DNA of 64,000 nucleotides from Cydia pomonella (taxonomy: Eukaryota; Arthropoda; Insecta; Lepidoptera; Tortricidae): the NCBI RefSeq assembly GCF_033807575.1, contig NC_084705.1:7620019-7684018 (forward strand). The letters are read 5' to 3'. The position numbers were made by a program, and so were the translations under genes. Shown here piece after piece: positions 1 to 12,226 of the stretch (its first letter is position 1; every line of letters begins with the position of its first letter). The notes below the pieces were generated by a model. The model ran no database searches, was not told the DNA's origin, and worked only from the letters and a program-made list of their open reading frames with translations.

Positions 1-136
1 GACGCAAGTTGTTTTTGTTGTTACCACGTAATATTGTTTTTCATTTTTATATTATACTGTATCTATTACACCCTAATACCAAACACCCTATCACCTGTAC
101 TAAATGTATTTTACACCTATGATTACGAAATAATAA

Positions 137-157
137 ATGATTGATTGATTGATTGAT
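137..157 (+). repeat. TTGA tetranucleotide run, possible LINE 3' tail
   Basis: AATAATAAA is followed by five TGAT units. Short tandem tails after an A-rich stretch are typical of several non-LTR families. No coding remnant is recognised upstream, so the assignment is weak. Confidence 0.3.
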
Positions 158-218
158 ATTAATTACCATATAGGTAAAAACTGCAAAAAAGAATGATGTC
201 TCAGCTTCGGTTATCGTC

Positions 219-358
219 GTACAGTCAAGTGCAAAAATATCTATCAAAAGAATCGTCTCATAAATATGGTACTACGCTCTTATTACACTGGAATAAGATG
301 CTATGGGATATATTTTTGAGTAAGATGTGTACACCCATATTTTTACACTTGACTGTAC
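219..358. mobile_element. short foldback MITE
   Basis: GTACAGTCAAGTGCAAAAATAT (219-240) is the near-complement of ATATTTTTACACTTGACTGTAC (ending 358), an arm of about 21 bp with a roughly 95-bp centre. It has no coding content. Confidence 0.65.
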
Positions 359-361
359 CTA

Positions 362-1306
362 TCCGTATCAGTAAGTTGGGAGTGATCATGGTGTGTTGTG
401 AAATTTTGTAAGTAGGTATAAATATACCTATGGTTAAACTACAATCTATTTAACTTGTAGTACTATGGGGCTAAACTTGGGCCGCCTTATTGAAGAACGT
501 ATCGCAATGACAATCTGGGTAAAGTATGTTGGGGTAATGCCGGATAATTTTGGGACCAATTGAGAGAACTCGTGAAAAAATGTTTTTTCGAGATCTCAAC
601 ACGTGACAGATTCTTGAAGTACGTAGCGAATCGTTAAATAATAACCGTAGATTCGGCCTGAATTTTGGTAATCTTCAATATAGAACGGTTTTAGTTTTAC
701 TACTATAGACATACTTTTTTTTAGCGTAACGAGTGTTTTGCCATCAAGGGAGAACATTGGATGGTGAAAAAAAGTTGCTTCTAATGGAAAGAGAATAAGG
801 TATCACAAAGAAATAGGTCCGGTGTCTACCCTTTTGTATCCGATCTTAACCCTGATACAAATATTGGTAAAATTGTGGCTCTCAAACTTTGATACCTATG
901 TCATAAGGCAATTTGATAAGTAAACAATGTGCTAAGAAACCTCTTATTGTAAGGTTTACCCGAAGTAATAAAAAAAAACCACTAAAATAATAGATACGTT
1001 GCGAAGTTTTGACAATTTAAGATTTCGTGAACTGTACAGGTTTAGGGAAAGTGTAAATGTATTGTTTATTGAATGGAATGTACTGGAAGATATTAAGTAC
1101 ATAAGTAGGAGGGACAAAAATCAAAATAAAAAATAATCGTGCCCAGTCATTTTTAATGAAGGTCGCCAAAAAAATAAGAATCAAACTTAGAAATCAAAAA
1201 GACTAAGTAGTTCTTTAAAAAAGTCAAGGTCACTGAGAGCCCATCTTGAAGTATGGAAAATAATTAAAATTGCGATTTTGTTGGTTTAATTTTATAATTA
1301 TGTATA
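362..1306. other. no gene recognised
   Basis: AT-rich sequence with many A/T runs. I see no ORF with recognisable content, no inverted ends and no match to the repeat families in this window. Confidence 0.5.
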
Positions 1307-1784
1307 TACACCGTGTTTTTATTGAATTGGGTTAACTTCGGGGTATCGCTAAGTACGTTTGAGGAAACTAAATGGCATAGTAAATTTTCAAAAAAAAAAT
1401 ATTTTTTGCTTTTTTTTTACTATTTTTATTTTTATAAAAAGTAACTAAATGTTGCATATAGCGCTGTTGTAACACGGGCATTACATTTAACTCAACCAAA
1501 CAATTGAAAACTGTGACATATCAATGTCATTTCGAACATCGATCGTCCGAGATAGTACTTACGTTTAGTAGCAAATGTATGAACTCGCACTAAACACTAA
1601 TCAATAAGTAAACAGGCCCTAAGGCAAGTGTACACGCTCGTAAGGGCCTTATAAGATAAAAATTAATGATTGATTATCTCCGAAATGGAGTTCATTAGAA
1701 TATCAGTGTCTTTGAGAAAGTAACTTAATTTAAGCTCAGGAATGCACCCTCGAAATTAACGCAAATCAAAAAAAACACGGTGTA
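1307..1784 (+). mobile_element. nonautonomous TIR element, family B copy 1
   Basis: Ends read TACACCGTGTTTTT and AAAAAACACGGTGTA, about 13-bp terminal inverted repeats, with TA-rich flanks (possible TA target). The interior shares with 21266-21734, in reverse orientation, the blocks TTACATTTAACTCAACCAAAC, AAGTGTACACGCTCG and ATCTCCGAAATGGAG. It has no ORF. Confidence 0.75.
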
Positions 1785-2017
1785 TATATATATTTGATAT
1801 ACAATTTTTTTTTTTATAAAATGTAAGGATCGTATGTAAAGAGTAAAGTAAATATATAAGAACAGAGAGCCCTCTTGAAGCATTTTAAGGAAACTAATTT
1901 CGAAGCCCTATCTCTATTTTGTATCCGAAACTAGCAATGTATGTATGCGTGCACATCTACATATGCATCCGTATGTGTAGGTACTTTATTGCGAAAAATT
2001 GCTCATTTCTCATCTAT

Positions 2018-2221
2018 CAGGGATCGGAAACCGGTATTTTTTGTATGGGAACGAAAACGGTATTTTTTCGTTCTTTGTTAATTACTTCATTTCTAATTAG
2101 GCAATCTAATAATACGAACTCGTTATCTGAAAACACAACTGAGTCCTACATTTAGAGTATAAAATAAACCGAAATATATGGTTATTTCGATGTTTTTATA
2201 AAAAACCGGTTCCGATCCCTG
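2018..2221. mobile_element. hAT-like MITE
   Basis: A 204-bp element with imperfect terminal inverted repeats CAGGGATCGGAAACCGGTAT and its right-end counterpart AACCGGTTCCGATCCCTG. The 8-bp flanks are TCATCTAT on the left and CTATCTAT on the right (6 of 8 identical). CAGGG ends and an 8-bp duplication fit hAT. A diverged related end (ACCGGTTCTGCAATCCCT) is at about 3160-3175. Confidence 0.65.
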
Positions 2222-2229
2222 CTATCTAT

Positions 2230-4960
2230 TTTACTTGATTTTGTTATAAATTTCAACATCCCTATACAATATAAATACTCTTTATTGCACACCTCAATAA
2301 AAGAAAACAATACACAAGAAAACATACACATAAGCACAGGTAAACCACATGCGGTCTTATCGCTAAAAGGCAACCTTTGGGTAGCGGAAATTAAAAAAAT
2401 TACATTGTCAGTAACCGTCGCGCTGGTAGTGGTACTGGATAAAAATAATGGTACGAAAGTGTGATCAAGAAAACAATAAATGTGACAATTAAGGTCAGTA
2501 GGTAAATTGAAGAAAATTTAAAGTTTGATAATCACTGCTGTTTTTTAAATAGGTAAAGATCGGTTTGTTTCTGGTCCCTCGGTCTACAGCAGTGCTAGGT
2601 CTGTTAACACAATTACAAAAAAAAACACATTTTCATCACAATACGCAAAATAAATTACAGAGCGAAGATCGGATAGAAGGAAGAATTCGCGAAATTTACC
2701 TTGCTCTCTGTGATTGCACATAGCACAAGCCCGACTCCCTGAGCGACGCGGGGACACTGACAGTCGAGACGCAATGAAATGGCGTCTTACACAATGTTGC
2801 CGCATTTCAAAATGGCCCTTATTTTGATATCGGCTAGCCGTAATGTAATACGGCGGATTATACAATACGACTGCGATACTTATATATAAATCCCCTCGTC
2901 AATGTAATTTCATTAAATTTGCTATCTAGTGGCAAACATCAAAGTAGTTATCTTTTACTTGTGACGCACAAGTGTGAGCAATGTAAAATACTATATTTCT
3001 AAAAAAAATTGCCTACTACGTAATAAAAGAAAATGTGTTTATTAAATTATAATACGAAAGGTGGTCAAATCGCAAAATGCTGTCGTTTTATTTAAAATAA
3101 TGAAATAATTAGACCAGTTCCGAAAGTACCGGGAAATCCCGGTTCTTTAAAACAGTACCGGTTCTGCAATCCCTAATAAGGATGTTATGCCCATCACTAT
3201 TCCTTCTGTGTACGTATATTTAGAAACTGTCTCCGCCTCCAATTCGTGCGATAAGGACAACTGCAGCTCGGACCGAAATTCACTCGCAAAAAACTCAAAA
3301 ATCGAGGTTTCGCTCTCGACTGTTTCCTCCTCCAAAACGCAACTAATCATTATGAAATTTTGGAAATTGCAAGAGGAAGAAATAATCTATGCCGCTATGT
3401 TTTGATTTTTTGGATATTTTTTGTCATATTTGTATACTGTGCCTTTTTTTACAGCCAATTCCATTTAGCCGTTTTTGCGATTTTCGAGGCGCTGTATCTT
3501 TCTTCAAAAGAAAATAATCCAAAAAAGCAAAACATAGCGGCACAGATATTGATGATATTGATCTTATTTGAAAAAATCACTGCTCTAGGTTAAAAATCCA
3601 AGGAGGAATCAGTCGAGAGCGTTTGTATGGAAAAATCGCAACTAGGAATTCCTCTTAACCATTAGCTCACGGTGTATATAAAGTCACTCGATATAACGTT
3701 TCACTCCCTGTAACATCGACAATTTTGCTCTAGTAGGTTTACTTTAATACCTATGAAATTGGCGTTTTGTATGAAGAACTTTAACGAAATTCGATTTTTC
3801 ATACAATGAATTTTGCGGATTATTTTGTGATGGCATTTTCAAACCAAACAATTTTTTGCCAGTAATCTGAGACATTTTTAAGGCACATTTTCTATCGCAA
3901 ATTTTTTTTTTTTTAATCTGGCCCGTCAGACAAATATATCATTTAAATTCTCGAGCCGGCAGCACATGAAAAGAGCTGTTTTCAGGGCGGTATTCTGAAT
4001 ACATAAAACAATAAAAGTAGCAAATAATTGTATGTAAAATTGTTGTTATGTAGTGCACTAATGAAATTAAAAAATACTTCGAAGTTACTATTAAAATAAA
4101 TAAACTATGACATGACTAAATACTTATGAACAAAAACGCCAATTTCATAGGTAATGACCTAATATTAATTACCCTGCATGCATCCCATAGCAGTATAATT
4201 TTAGTATGAAATAGCTAGAGATAGAGCCGAGAGACATGATGGACAGTATTTTAACAGATGTATATTTTCAGAGATATTGAGGTAAAACGTAAAATCCACG
4301 CGGTGGCCGTATATCTTCCGTTTATCGGAAGCGCGGCGCACCAAATCTTTGGTTCCTTTCTAATTTCTTGGCTTGACGCCCCCTCAAACCTTTAATTGAC
4401 CAGATTTATGAAATCCACGATTCAAACCGCACCGCCATAAAAATTCGCTTTTCAAAAAATAAATACAAGATGATGAATATAAGTAATGGTGAATTTTCCA
4501 TGAATAGGAAACATACGTGTTAACACAAAACGCATAAGGTGCGTCACTGCGCACAGTTACGTTAGGGCTATAACCGCGAAAATCGAAGTTCGTCAATTGC
4601 GGGCATTTTTCTCTGTCACTCTAATTACGTCTTAGTGAGGGTAAAAGAGAAAGATCCCCGCAATTTGCGAATTTCTATTTTCGCGGTAGGCCCCCAGGTT
4701 CCGGTGAGTTCGATCCTTCATGGAACGGTCTCCGAAATTACTACGAGATATAACGTTTGACAAAATGACAATAGTAACTGGGAGTGCTGGAATCCATTGA
4801 GATTTTTTATTTATTTAATTAACTATACTATAAATTGTATATACTGATGTCAATCACTAAGAAAAAATAGAATAGATAAATAGATGTAGGTATATACCAT
4901 TTATAGATTGTAGTGTGGTACGTTCCACAATAAAAAAGGAAAAAATATTAACATTTAAAC
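2230..4960. other. no gene recognised
   Basis: Apart from the hAT-related fragment at 3110-3176 I see only short overlapping frames on both strands (for example around 2584-2865 and 3187-3593) without domain signatures. A more GC-rich stretch at about 4280-4380 has no recognisable identity. Confidence 0.45.
3110..3176. repeat. fragment related to the 2018-2221 hAT-like element
   Basis: GACCAGTTCCGAAAGTACCGGGAA and GTACCGGTTCTGCAATCCC resemble the ends of the hAT-like MITE at 2018-2221. No matching left end was located. Confidence 0.4.
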
Positions 4961-4966
4961 TATAGT

Positions 4967-5398
4967 ACCTGGGCGACCGAGCTTAGCTCGATTATAACTA
5001 TTTATTGTAATATGGTGGTATATAGGTGATAATCTTAACTATATTTTTTACTAAATTAAACTTGTCTAAAACAATAAAAATTACAAAATTATATATAAAC
5101 TTGAACATATAAAAAAAAAAAGTTAGTCACTGGGCGAGATTCGAACCTGTAACACTCGTTTAGCAGTCCGCGTCTTAACCCGCTGGACCAGACGGGCAGT
5201 GGCCGGCAACACGAAATTAGCGACCATATTCTGCGTCGAAAGAAAAACGCATGAAAACTCGAAAACACGCGTTTTCCCAAACATAAGACTAGATCGATTG
5301 TTTACCCCCAAAAACCCCCATATACCAAATTTCAGCAAAATCGTTAGAGCCGTTTCCGAGATCCCGGAAATAAGAATTGCTCGTTTAAAGGTATAAGA
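4967..5398 (+). repeat. composite interspersed repeat with tRNA-like segment
   Basis: The stretch from CCTGGGCGACCGAGC, followed by a CGAGCTTAGCTCG hairpin, to AATTGCTCGTTTAAAGGTAT looks like one dispersed lepidopteran repeat; this is recognised from memory. It contains a tRNA-like block on the minus strand (5126-5202). Short frames here are chance frames within the repeat. Confidence 0.5.
5126..5202 (-). repeat. tRNA-derived (Ser-GCT-like) pseudogene or SINE head
   Basis: On the minus strand an A-box-like TGGTCCAGCGGGTTAAGAC and a B box GGTTCGAATC (5138-5147) are present, and CTGCTAA in the anticodon position would read GCT (Ser). A T-run follows. Anticodon stem bases do not pair and the acceptor pairs only CACTG/CAGTG, so it is not a functional tRNA. 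Confidence 0.6.
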
Positions 5399-6552
5399 TT
5401 TAGTAAAAAATAAATGCGTACTAAAATACATAATAATTCGTTGAAATATTGACCATACCAACATTCAAAAATAATTACCCTCCCAGTAAATATTTATGAT
5501 CACTTAGTAACACGCTATCAATAACTTCGTTCGCAGGTACTTTCGACGACAGTTGCACCCATCCAACTGGATTGCCATACAAAAAAGGCATTTATGTCAT
5601 GAACTTTAGGCTCTCAGCTTGGTCCTTGTAGGACACGCAATCCTCGAAATTTATGAATAATATTTATATATCAGGGCCGTTTATGAATTTAGAAAGTTTT
5701 AATGACAACAGATAAACGGGCGAAAGCTATAAACGAGTCGTTAATCCTGATTCGGCATTGTCACGCGAATATTTGGCTTGGTTTGGCTTTTGAAATGTTA
5801 CTCTTCTTTATTTTAAATTAAGATAATATTTATACTAGTGGCTCTTTCAAACTCAATAAATGTACATTTTTGCCATTTTGGAAAAAATCCAGGAACTGCA
5901 TCGATAAATAAATTATAATTAATCATCGAACCTGCTCACAAAATTTCACGAGAATCGGTTGAGATTTGCGACCTGTAGAGAAGAATATCCGGACATACGA
6001 AAACATTTTTGCCTAAGCTAAAGCGGAGACCTTCGCTAACGTTCGGTCAATGAATAGTAATATGCCATAGTAAACATACAAAAAGTTTATACACAGATGT
6101 AGAATTTGCGGAAAGTTTCTAAAAAGTTGGAAAAATGGCCGAAATGTATAAAAAAGATTACAAGAAATAAAGGAAGGCTCTATTTGAAAATATGGTATTT
6201 TTCCGAAATTATTCCATGTAGAAATTTCGCTATTTTGAAAACTTTCTGACAGCAAATCAGTAAAATGCGTAATGCTATTAAAATAAATCTGCTAGTTTGT
6301 ATCCGAACATAGACATAGATCACGGTAATAGCTGCAAATATAAGTTGTCTTAAAGTCCTGTCACTGCTTCTTGCAAAATTTTATAACTCTAGGTCAGAGA
6401 AAATACCATGTAGGTTTTGATTGCTATGCAAAAGTCCGGATGTCGAATTAATCCTTTGACTGCAAAGGACGCCCATATACACGCACGGAATGCGTACTTA
6501 GCGCCATGACGCGAATACGCGTCAAGAAGTAATGGACAAATTAAGAGAATAT

Positions 6553-6594
6553 AATTTTATGATTACATTATATTCATAATGTAATCATAAAATT
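6553..6594. repeat. perfect 19-bp palindrome
   Basis: AATTTTATGATTACATTAT (6553-6571) and its exact complement (6576-6594) are separated by ATTC. It abuts the longer inverted repeat at 6594-6707. Confidence 0.9.
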
Positions 6595-6707
6595 AATTGC
6601 TCAAGGACTCTAGCAATCATAATCCGTTTAAATTGTTTTTCATTAATAATTATATTAATACAAAACAATTTAAACGGATTATGATTGCTAGAGTCCTTGA
6701 GCAATTA
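6594..6707. repeat. perfect 46-bp inverted repeat (hairpin)
   Basis: The left arm 6594-6639 (from TAATTGCTCAAGGACTCTAG) and right arm 6662-6707 are exact reverse complements as read, with a 22-nt AT-rich loop. The arms contain AATCCGTTTAAATTG. There are no mismatches in 46 bp, unlike the other foldbacks here. Confidence 0.92.
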
Positions 6708-7665
6708 TTAATTTAAGGACTTCAAAGCTTTGATTTTCAAAAGATTTTTATTGGCATATTCAACAACCGCTTTTTTATGAATTAGATTTTTATTGGCGGT
6801 CAAACAAATAGTATAAAAATTGATCTTAAGATATTGTAAACCCGAATATCTGATACCGTTATTTCAACTTGAGGTTCATGTTGAACAATAGTCAACTATT
6901 TGAAATATTTATACAGGAGTATTAGAAGTCCCATCCAAACTACTCAATTGTAGCAAGAACAAGCAGTAAATATTCACAAACACGAATTCCTTCTAGGTAG
7001 TAAAGTGGCTTCTCACAAAACACTTTAAACTGGGCTATAAAACCCTCGGCAAACTTTTATCAGGCAGGTAGTTAAAAACTTTCAACATTTTCGCTGCAAT
7101 TTATTTAAGTGAAGTAAAGATACGTAGACTTACGCGAAGCTCGCGTAAATGTTACGTTACGTAACTTACGTATATATCGTGTCATTCACGAAGACGCGTG
7201 ATTTGACTCTTATTGTCATATTATTAAAGGGTAGATTTGACAAATCTGCGCGCCATCGTGGATGACAGGAACTATAACGTGTAGCACGTTGCATTTGAAC
7301 TCTTTTATTATGCCTGTAAAGGCTGTAAAAGTCTCGTATGTGGTCTACACTCTACATAAAGAATATTTTTATTTACGTGTGAACAAAGACAGTTACGGGC
7401 TTAGTGGATGCTTTTTATAATTCTAGAACCAAAATTAAGCGTACGCCAAGAACTTTACGTTTATGTTTTACTTTGTTTTTCTATAGCAGGTTACGTAGAA
7501 GAAGCCGTAGATACTAGTATGTTATTATTTTTAAATTCTATGCATAAAAAAAGTTATATTATACCTCTTGCGTCAAATGATGGTACATATGACAGTTCCT
7601 ACAAGTCTCTTTTGTTTTGGCTTCATTATTTTTTTTTTTAAGAAATATGTTTTTATCGTTCGTTT

Positions 7666-7900
7666 GACGACCGGTCTGGCCTAGTGGAGAGTGACTAGTG
7701 ACCCTGCCTATGAAGTCGATGGTCCCGGGTTCAAATCCTGGTAAGGGCATTTATTCGTGTGATGAGCATGGATATTTGTTCCTGAGTCATGGGTGTTTTC
7801 TATGTATTAAGTATTTTTAAATATTTATATATTATATATATCGTTGTCTCTGGGACTTAGTCAATTTGTGTATAATGTCCTATAATATTCATTTATTTTA
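7666..7900 (+). mobile_element. tRNA-derived SINE, family C
   Basis: A tRNA-like head with A-box-like TGGCCTAGTGGAGAGTGAC and B box GGTTCAAATCC is followed by an AT-rich body with CTGGGACTTAGTCAATTTGT and the end TGTCCTATAATATTCATTTA. The anticodon arm does not fold, so it is not a tRNA. Target duplications were not identified. Confidence 0.7.
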
Positions 7901-7905
7901 TTTAT

Positions 7906-9820
7906 CGTAGGTACATATTTATATTACTTAAATATATTTATGTGCTAAACATTCAAATAATGTCTACAAATATATCACGTGTCGACGACGACGTGCCGCT
8001 ACTCCAAATAAAAATTGAACAGTCTAAGGGACTATCAATCGATGCGAGAGGTTTAGGCTAGCTACATCACCGTGTAGGTACGTAATATTACGGGTGGTAA
8101 GTAAAATATATTAGAAATTGCTTTCTCTACGTAATTAATCATTACAATATTTAATCGATATCAGTTTCATATTTTCAAACAAGTATTTTTAAATGAGTTC
8201 ATATAAAAAGTAAAATCAAGCATGAAAATCAAGAAATCATCGATCCTCAGACCGAATAGTCGGTCTAAAAATAATTTAATAAACCTATCCACCTCCAAAA
8301 ATCGTGGGTCTAATGATCCACTTATTTGTCAAACGCCTGTAATGATGACAAGGGGAGACAGGAAGGCCTGACCTTTTTGATACCTCGCATTAGCATGCAT
8401 AAAAGTAGAAATCAGAATATTATCAATGGTCGTTGCTTTCCGCACATGCGTAGAACAGGCGCCGTTATCGACGGGCGGCCGCCCCCGACGCGCAGCCGCG
8501 CCGAACCCCGATAATGTAAATAATACAATAAAAATAACACAATCCCACTCGATTTGAATGTCTTCTGCTCTGCCTGGGTTGATGGACTGTTACGATCGGT
8601 CCCTCGATACAAGATCTCCGTATATACGATTTTTTACGGCGCCTATATAAATTGTGGAAGAGATTGACGGGTGCTGACCTCGGGCGAGAGTATCAATATT
8701 GACTGAGCAAATTTCGTACCGAAAAAGGTACGACAAGTAGCTTACACTTTGCGATGTTTGCCGGTGATTAGACATGTATGGCCGGCCAATTATGTATATG
8801 AGAAACCACTAGTCTTTAAATATTGTTGGGTGTATGCTAACTTTAAACAAAATAGTTCTAAGATACTCTATTTAGTCTGTTTATTGAAGACTTTGTAAAT
8901 GTATAGAATTGAGTTATTTAAACAAAACAAGTGCTCAGTTAAAATTGAATTGTGCACGTTAAAATGATTTACAATAAAATAGGAACTTAACTTTTTTTTA
9001 TTCTGATAATACTCTAAAAATTAATTAAAAATTGACTTAGTAGGTACCTAATGCTGACCGGGCTAGTATGAAACTTGAATTTTTGTTTGTCCATACATTT
9101 TATTTAGTTAGTTAACGAAAAATACGTTTCAATCAGTTAAATAAATAAAAAATATCAATTACGTACCTCAAATTACCCACTTGTCTTGTCTGTGCCTAAC
9201 AGTAGGTAAAATAGTGCCGCTTTTTACACTAAATTTAACCGTTGAAACTGAATACATAGAAATATGAGTACCTAAGTTAAATAATACGAATACTATTGGA
9301 TGACCTATGAAAACATACTGCGAAAAATAAATATAAAACTTCATAAAATACGGAAAAATATGCAAAGAAGGCGAATTTCACATTATTTAATCTTATCATA
9401 ACAGTATCTAGTAATACTAATAAAGCCGCTAGTGATATTAATGAAGTTAGCACAAACCGTGTGTAGTTGAGTGCGTTCAGGAATGTTCTCATTACGCTAG
9501 GAAGTCGGTGTTTAGATAATGATACAGCTAAAGAAGGGTATGCGTTAATCAAAGCTTACCTTATCTTTGATCAACCACATTACCCTTCTCATTTCGAACT
9601 AACTAGATTTGATTATGGAATATGGAATCACGTTATGAAACGGTCGTCTCATAAATTACAACAGCTCAATAACTCATATAGATATAGAGAATTGAGTGAT
9701 TCGAATTAAGAAATATCTAGAACCGCAAAAACTACGTAGGTATTTTCAAACCCATTGGATATTAATCAAATTTTAAATAATATATCTTCCTACTAATGAG
9801 TTTCGATATACCTAAGGTCT
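7906..9820. other. no gene recognised; GC patch at 8445-8515
   Basis: Mostly AT-rich unique-looking sequence. The patch at about 8445-8515 is strikingly GC/CpG-rich (GGGCGGCCGCCCCCGACGCG) and could be a regulatory element or promoter. No splice or TATA context convinced me. Confidence 0.35.
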
Positions 9821-9828
9821 GTTATTTT

Positions 9829-9911
9829 ATTCCGTAGACTAAAATGACGTTTCATACGTAAGACATGACATTTCTTAGTACCACATGAAATGTCATTTTA
9901 ATCTACGGAAT
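9829..9911. mobile_element. short foldback MITE
   Basis: ATTCCGTAGACTAAAATGAC and onward (9829-9854) pairs with 9886-9911, a 26-bp arm with about two mismatches around a roughly 31-nt centre. Confidence 0.65.
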
Positions 9912-10763
9912 ATAAAAACAGAATATACTTTACAGTATATAAAAAAATATAATCCTGTTCAAATAGCTCGAGTTCTGTGACACATGTCATTCAGCAATTA
10001 AAGGGTTGTGACAATGTTAAGTCGAATATTTTCTTTATGATTTTCGATTAAATGTGCTAAGGAAACGTAATCGATTAATACATTTTTTAAACAAACTTTA
10101 CAGGAAACCATATAGGCAAATGAAACTTCATAACACAAGTACATTTAAGTGGCATTATACCAATAAAAATAACAATAATAACAAACTTAACAACAATAAC
10201 AAACTTAACAATAACAGTAGTAACAAGATTTGACAAGATGGCGGAATCGATTCGGTCGAGAGACAAAGTCAAGCTCTATTGTAATTGAGTTCCGTTTTAC
10301 ACAATTATACTTGACGATATTAAAATTTATCTTTTTAGTTTTGTAATATAATCATATGTTTTAAGTGATTTGTATTTATTTTAACGAAATATTTTAAACT
10401 ATGGTAATATACAATTTTATTTGTTTTTTGGGATTCAATTTTATTTTTTTTATAAAGTATTAGCCTGAAACGTTAATGGCGTGGAATGGAATAAACTCAA
10501 GTATCACAGAGCTCACGTTATTTGAAAAGGATTATAATTGTCTTTTTTAACAAATAATTTAAGAAACACTTGAGCAACAGCTCAAATGGCCAACATATGA
10601 ATAAAAAAGCATTATCAACTAATCAAATTCAAATCCCAAATCGTTACAATTTTAACAGCAATACAAAAATGATGCATGCGAAAAACTAAGTAAATATAAT
10701 TATAACCAATGAAACTAAACTATGAAAAACATGATTCTAATTAACAGCGACATGTCAAATGAT

Positions 10764-11100
10764 TTTGTCACTTCGCCGGTCTGACCACGCATCCAGCTAA
10801 ATGTGCTATCAAAATTGACCAAGCATAAATGATTTTATGTAATCTATTAGTCAACAAAAAAAGGTGAGCTTACCGGGAGCAAAGACGCGCGGCAATATGA
10901 CTCTAATTACCATCGACAAAAGATTAATAAGAATAGTGATTTTGTCACGCCGGTATGACTTTTGAAGCATGCCTATGGGTCTGAAAACGCACCCATCTAT
11001 ATGTGTTATTAAAATGAAAGAAGCATGGACTATTTTATGTAATCTATCTGTCAACAATTGAAAAAAAAATGGCGAGCTTACCGGGAGTAGAAGCGCGGCA
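10764..11100 (-). repeat. tandem duplication carrying a splice-donor-like site
   Basis: Two direct copies, offset 208 bp, share GATTTTGTCAC, TTTTATGTAATCTAT, GTCAACAA and GAGCTTACCGGGAG, the last ending in GCGCGGCA. In each copy the minus strand reads CCCG|GTAAGC, with the intron starting at 11081 and 10873. The copies are diverged except around this site. Confidence 0.6.
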
Positions 11101-11215
11101 GCTGCGCGGAGCGGAGTGCGAGCGTCGACAGGCCTACTCGCCTCGCCCCCGCTCCTCCTTAACGCACAGATTTGCCTACCTTACCCCTCGCCACCCCTAC
11201 CCCGCCCTTGGTTAC
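11082..11215 (-). promoter_or_regulatory. candidate GC-rich promoter / noncoding first exon
   Basis: On the minus strand a GC/CpG-rich block (about 11220 down to 11082, including AAGGGCGGGGTAGGGG and CTCCGCTCCGCGCAGC) ends in a good 5' splice site CCCG|GTAAGC at 11082/11081. Composition differs sharply from the AT-rich flanks. Orientation matches Scr, so it could be a 5' exon of the next Hox gene (Dfd), of a pri-mir-10 transcript or of another noncoding RNA. No TATA box or start site is assigned. Confidence 0.35.
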
Positions 11216-11230
11216 CAAACCTAATTCACT

Positions 11231-12023
11231 TAATTACGATGATTTTCTCGACTGTATCTGGATTAAGCATCGTTTCATGGAGCTGAACTACCCGGAAACT
11301 TGGGGGTGCGTATGCTTAGTAATTAATTAGTTTGAATGTCGTGTTTTATTGAATGTGAAATTGGTTTCATATATCGCATGAACTTACTAAATTTCAATTA
11401 GAAAAAGATATTCCGCACAAGTTTTTAAATCTTCCAATCCTGGAAAAGAGGAATTTATCTGTAGACGGATGAATTACTCGATGATACATTTTGAAAAATA
11501 TGTATCTATATTCATATTTTTAATTTTAATTAAAACAATATTGCCTAACTTGTTGTTATATAATATATAACACACTAAAATTAGCACAACCAATTTGTTT
11601 ACCATAAGCAACGAAAGTAGTCAGTCATGATTGATAGTAAAAGCCAGACGGCCTTGGGGGATTATTCCGGAGAGTCCTTAAAGGTCGGGCCGAGTCCTAA
11701 GAATAGGCCCGCAAGGCCAGGGACCGACCACCTAGACACAGGATCGTTACGTAACTTTACTGGTTACAGTTATCGCTTGACTACTGTTTCCGTCCATTTA
11801 GCATGCCTTGCGTTGTCGCGCGCGACTCCATACTTGAAGTCGCGTTTGAAACAGTATATGGAGTCACATGCGACAAAGCAAGTCATGCTTAAATAAATAG
11901 CGTGAAAAATACCTATAGGTATATAAACTTCATGTTTAATACCCGATTTAAAGATACTAATATCATTGGCATTATGGTAGTTCACGTTTGTATAAGGGAA
12001 AAATTCAAACTCTAGCTAGAAGA
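11231..12023. other. no gene recognised
   Basis: An 89-codon plus-strand frame at 11627-11896 has no recognisable domain and I do not call it. A CGCGCGACTCCATACTTGAAG / ATGGAGTCACATGCGACA pair at about 11818-11876 forms an imperfect inverted repeat. Confidence 0.4.
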
Positions 12024-12226
12024 AGCGACACCACCTCATTTTGTTACACTTATTATGATGATAAAATACGCCAAGTTTTGTAACTTTATCTCAACTACAA
12101 GGATTATGGATTTCATAGAATATAAAAAAATTAAGAGTTTCAGCACTCCCTTGTTGAGATAAAATTACAAAACTTGGTGTATTTTATCAGAATAATACCT
12201 GTAACAAAATAAAGGGGTGACTCGTC
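12024..12226. mobile_element. foldback MITE
   Basis: The left arm with CATTTTGTTACA, ATAAAATACGCCAAGTTTTG and TATCTCAACTACAAGG has its complement on the right: CCTTGTTGAGATA, AACTTGGTGTATTTTAT and TGTAACAAAAT. Arms are about 80 bp with several mismatches. Confidence 0.75.

Noticed and set aside
137..157. CRISPR-like or regulatory tetranucleotide array
   Set aside because: Simple TTGA microsatellite, most likely a retroelement tail or simple repeat.
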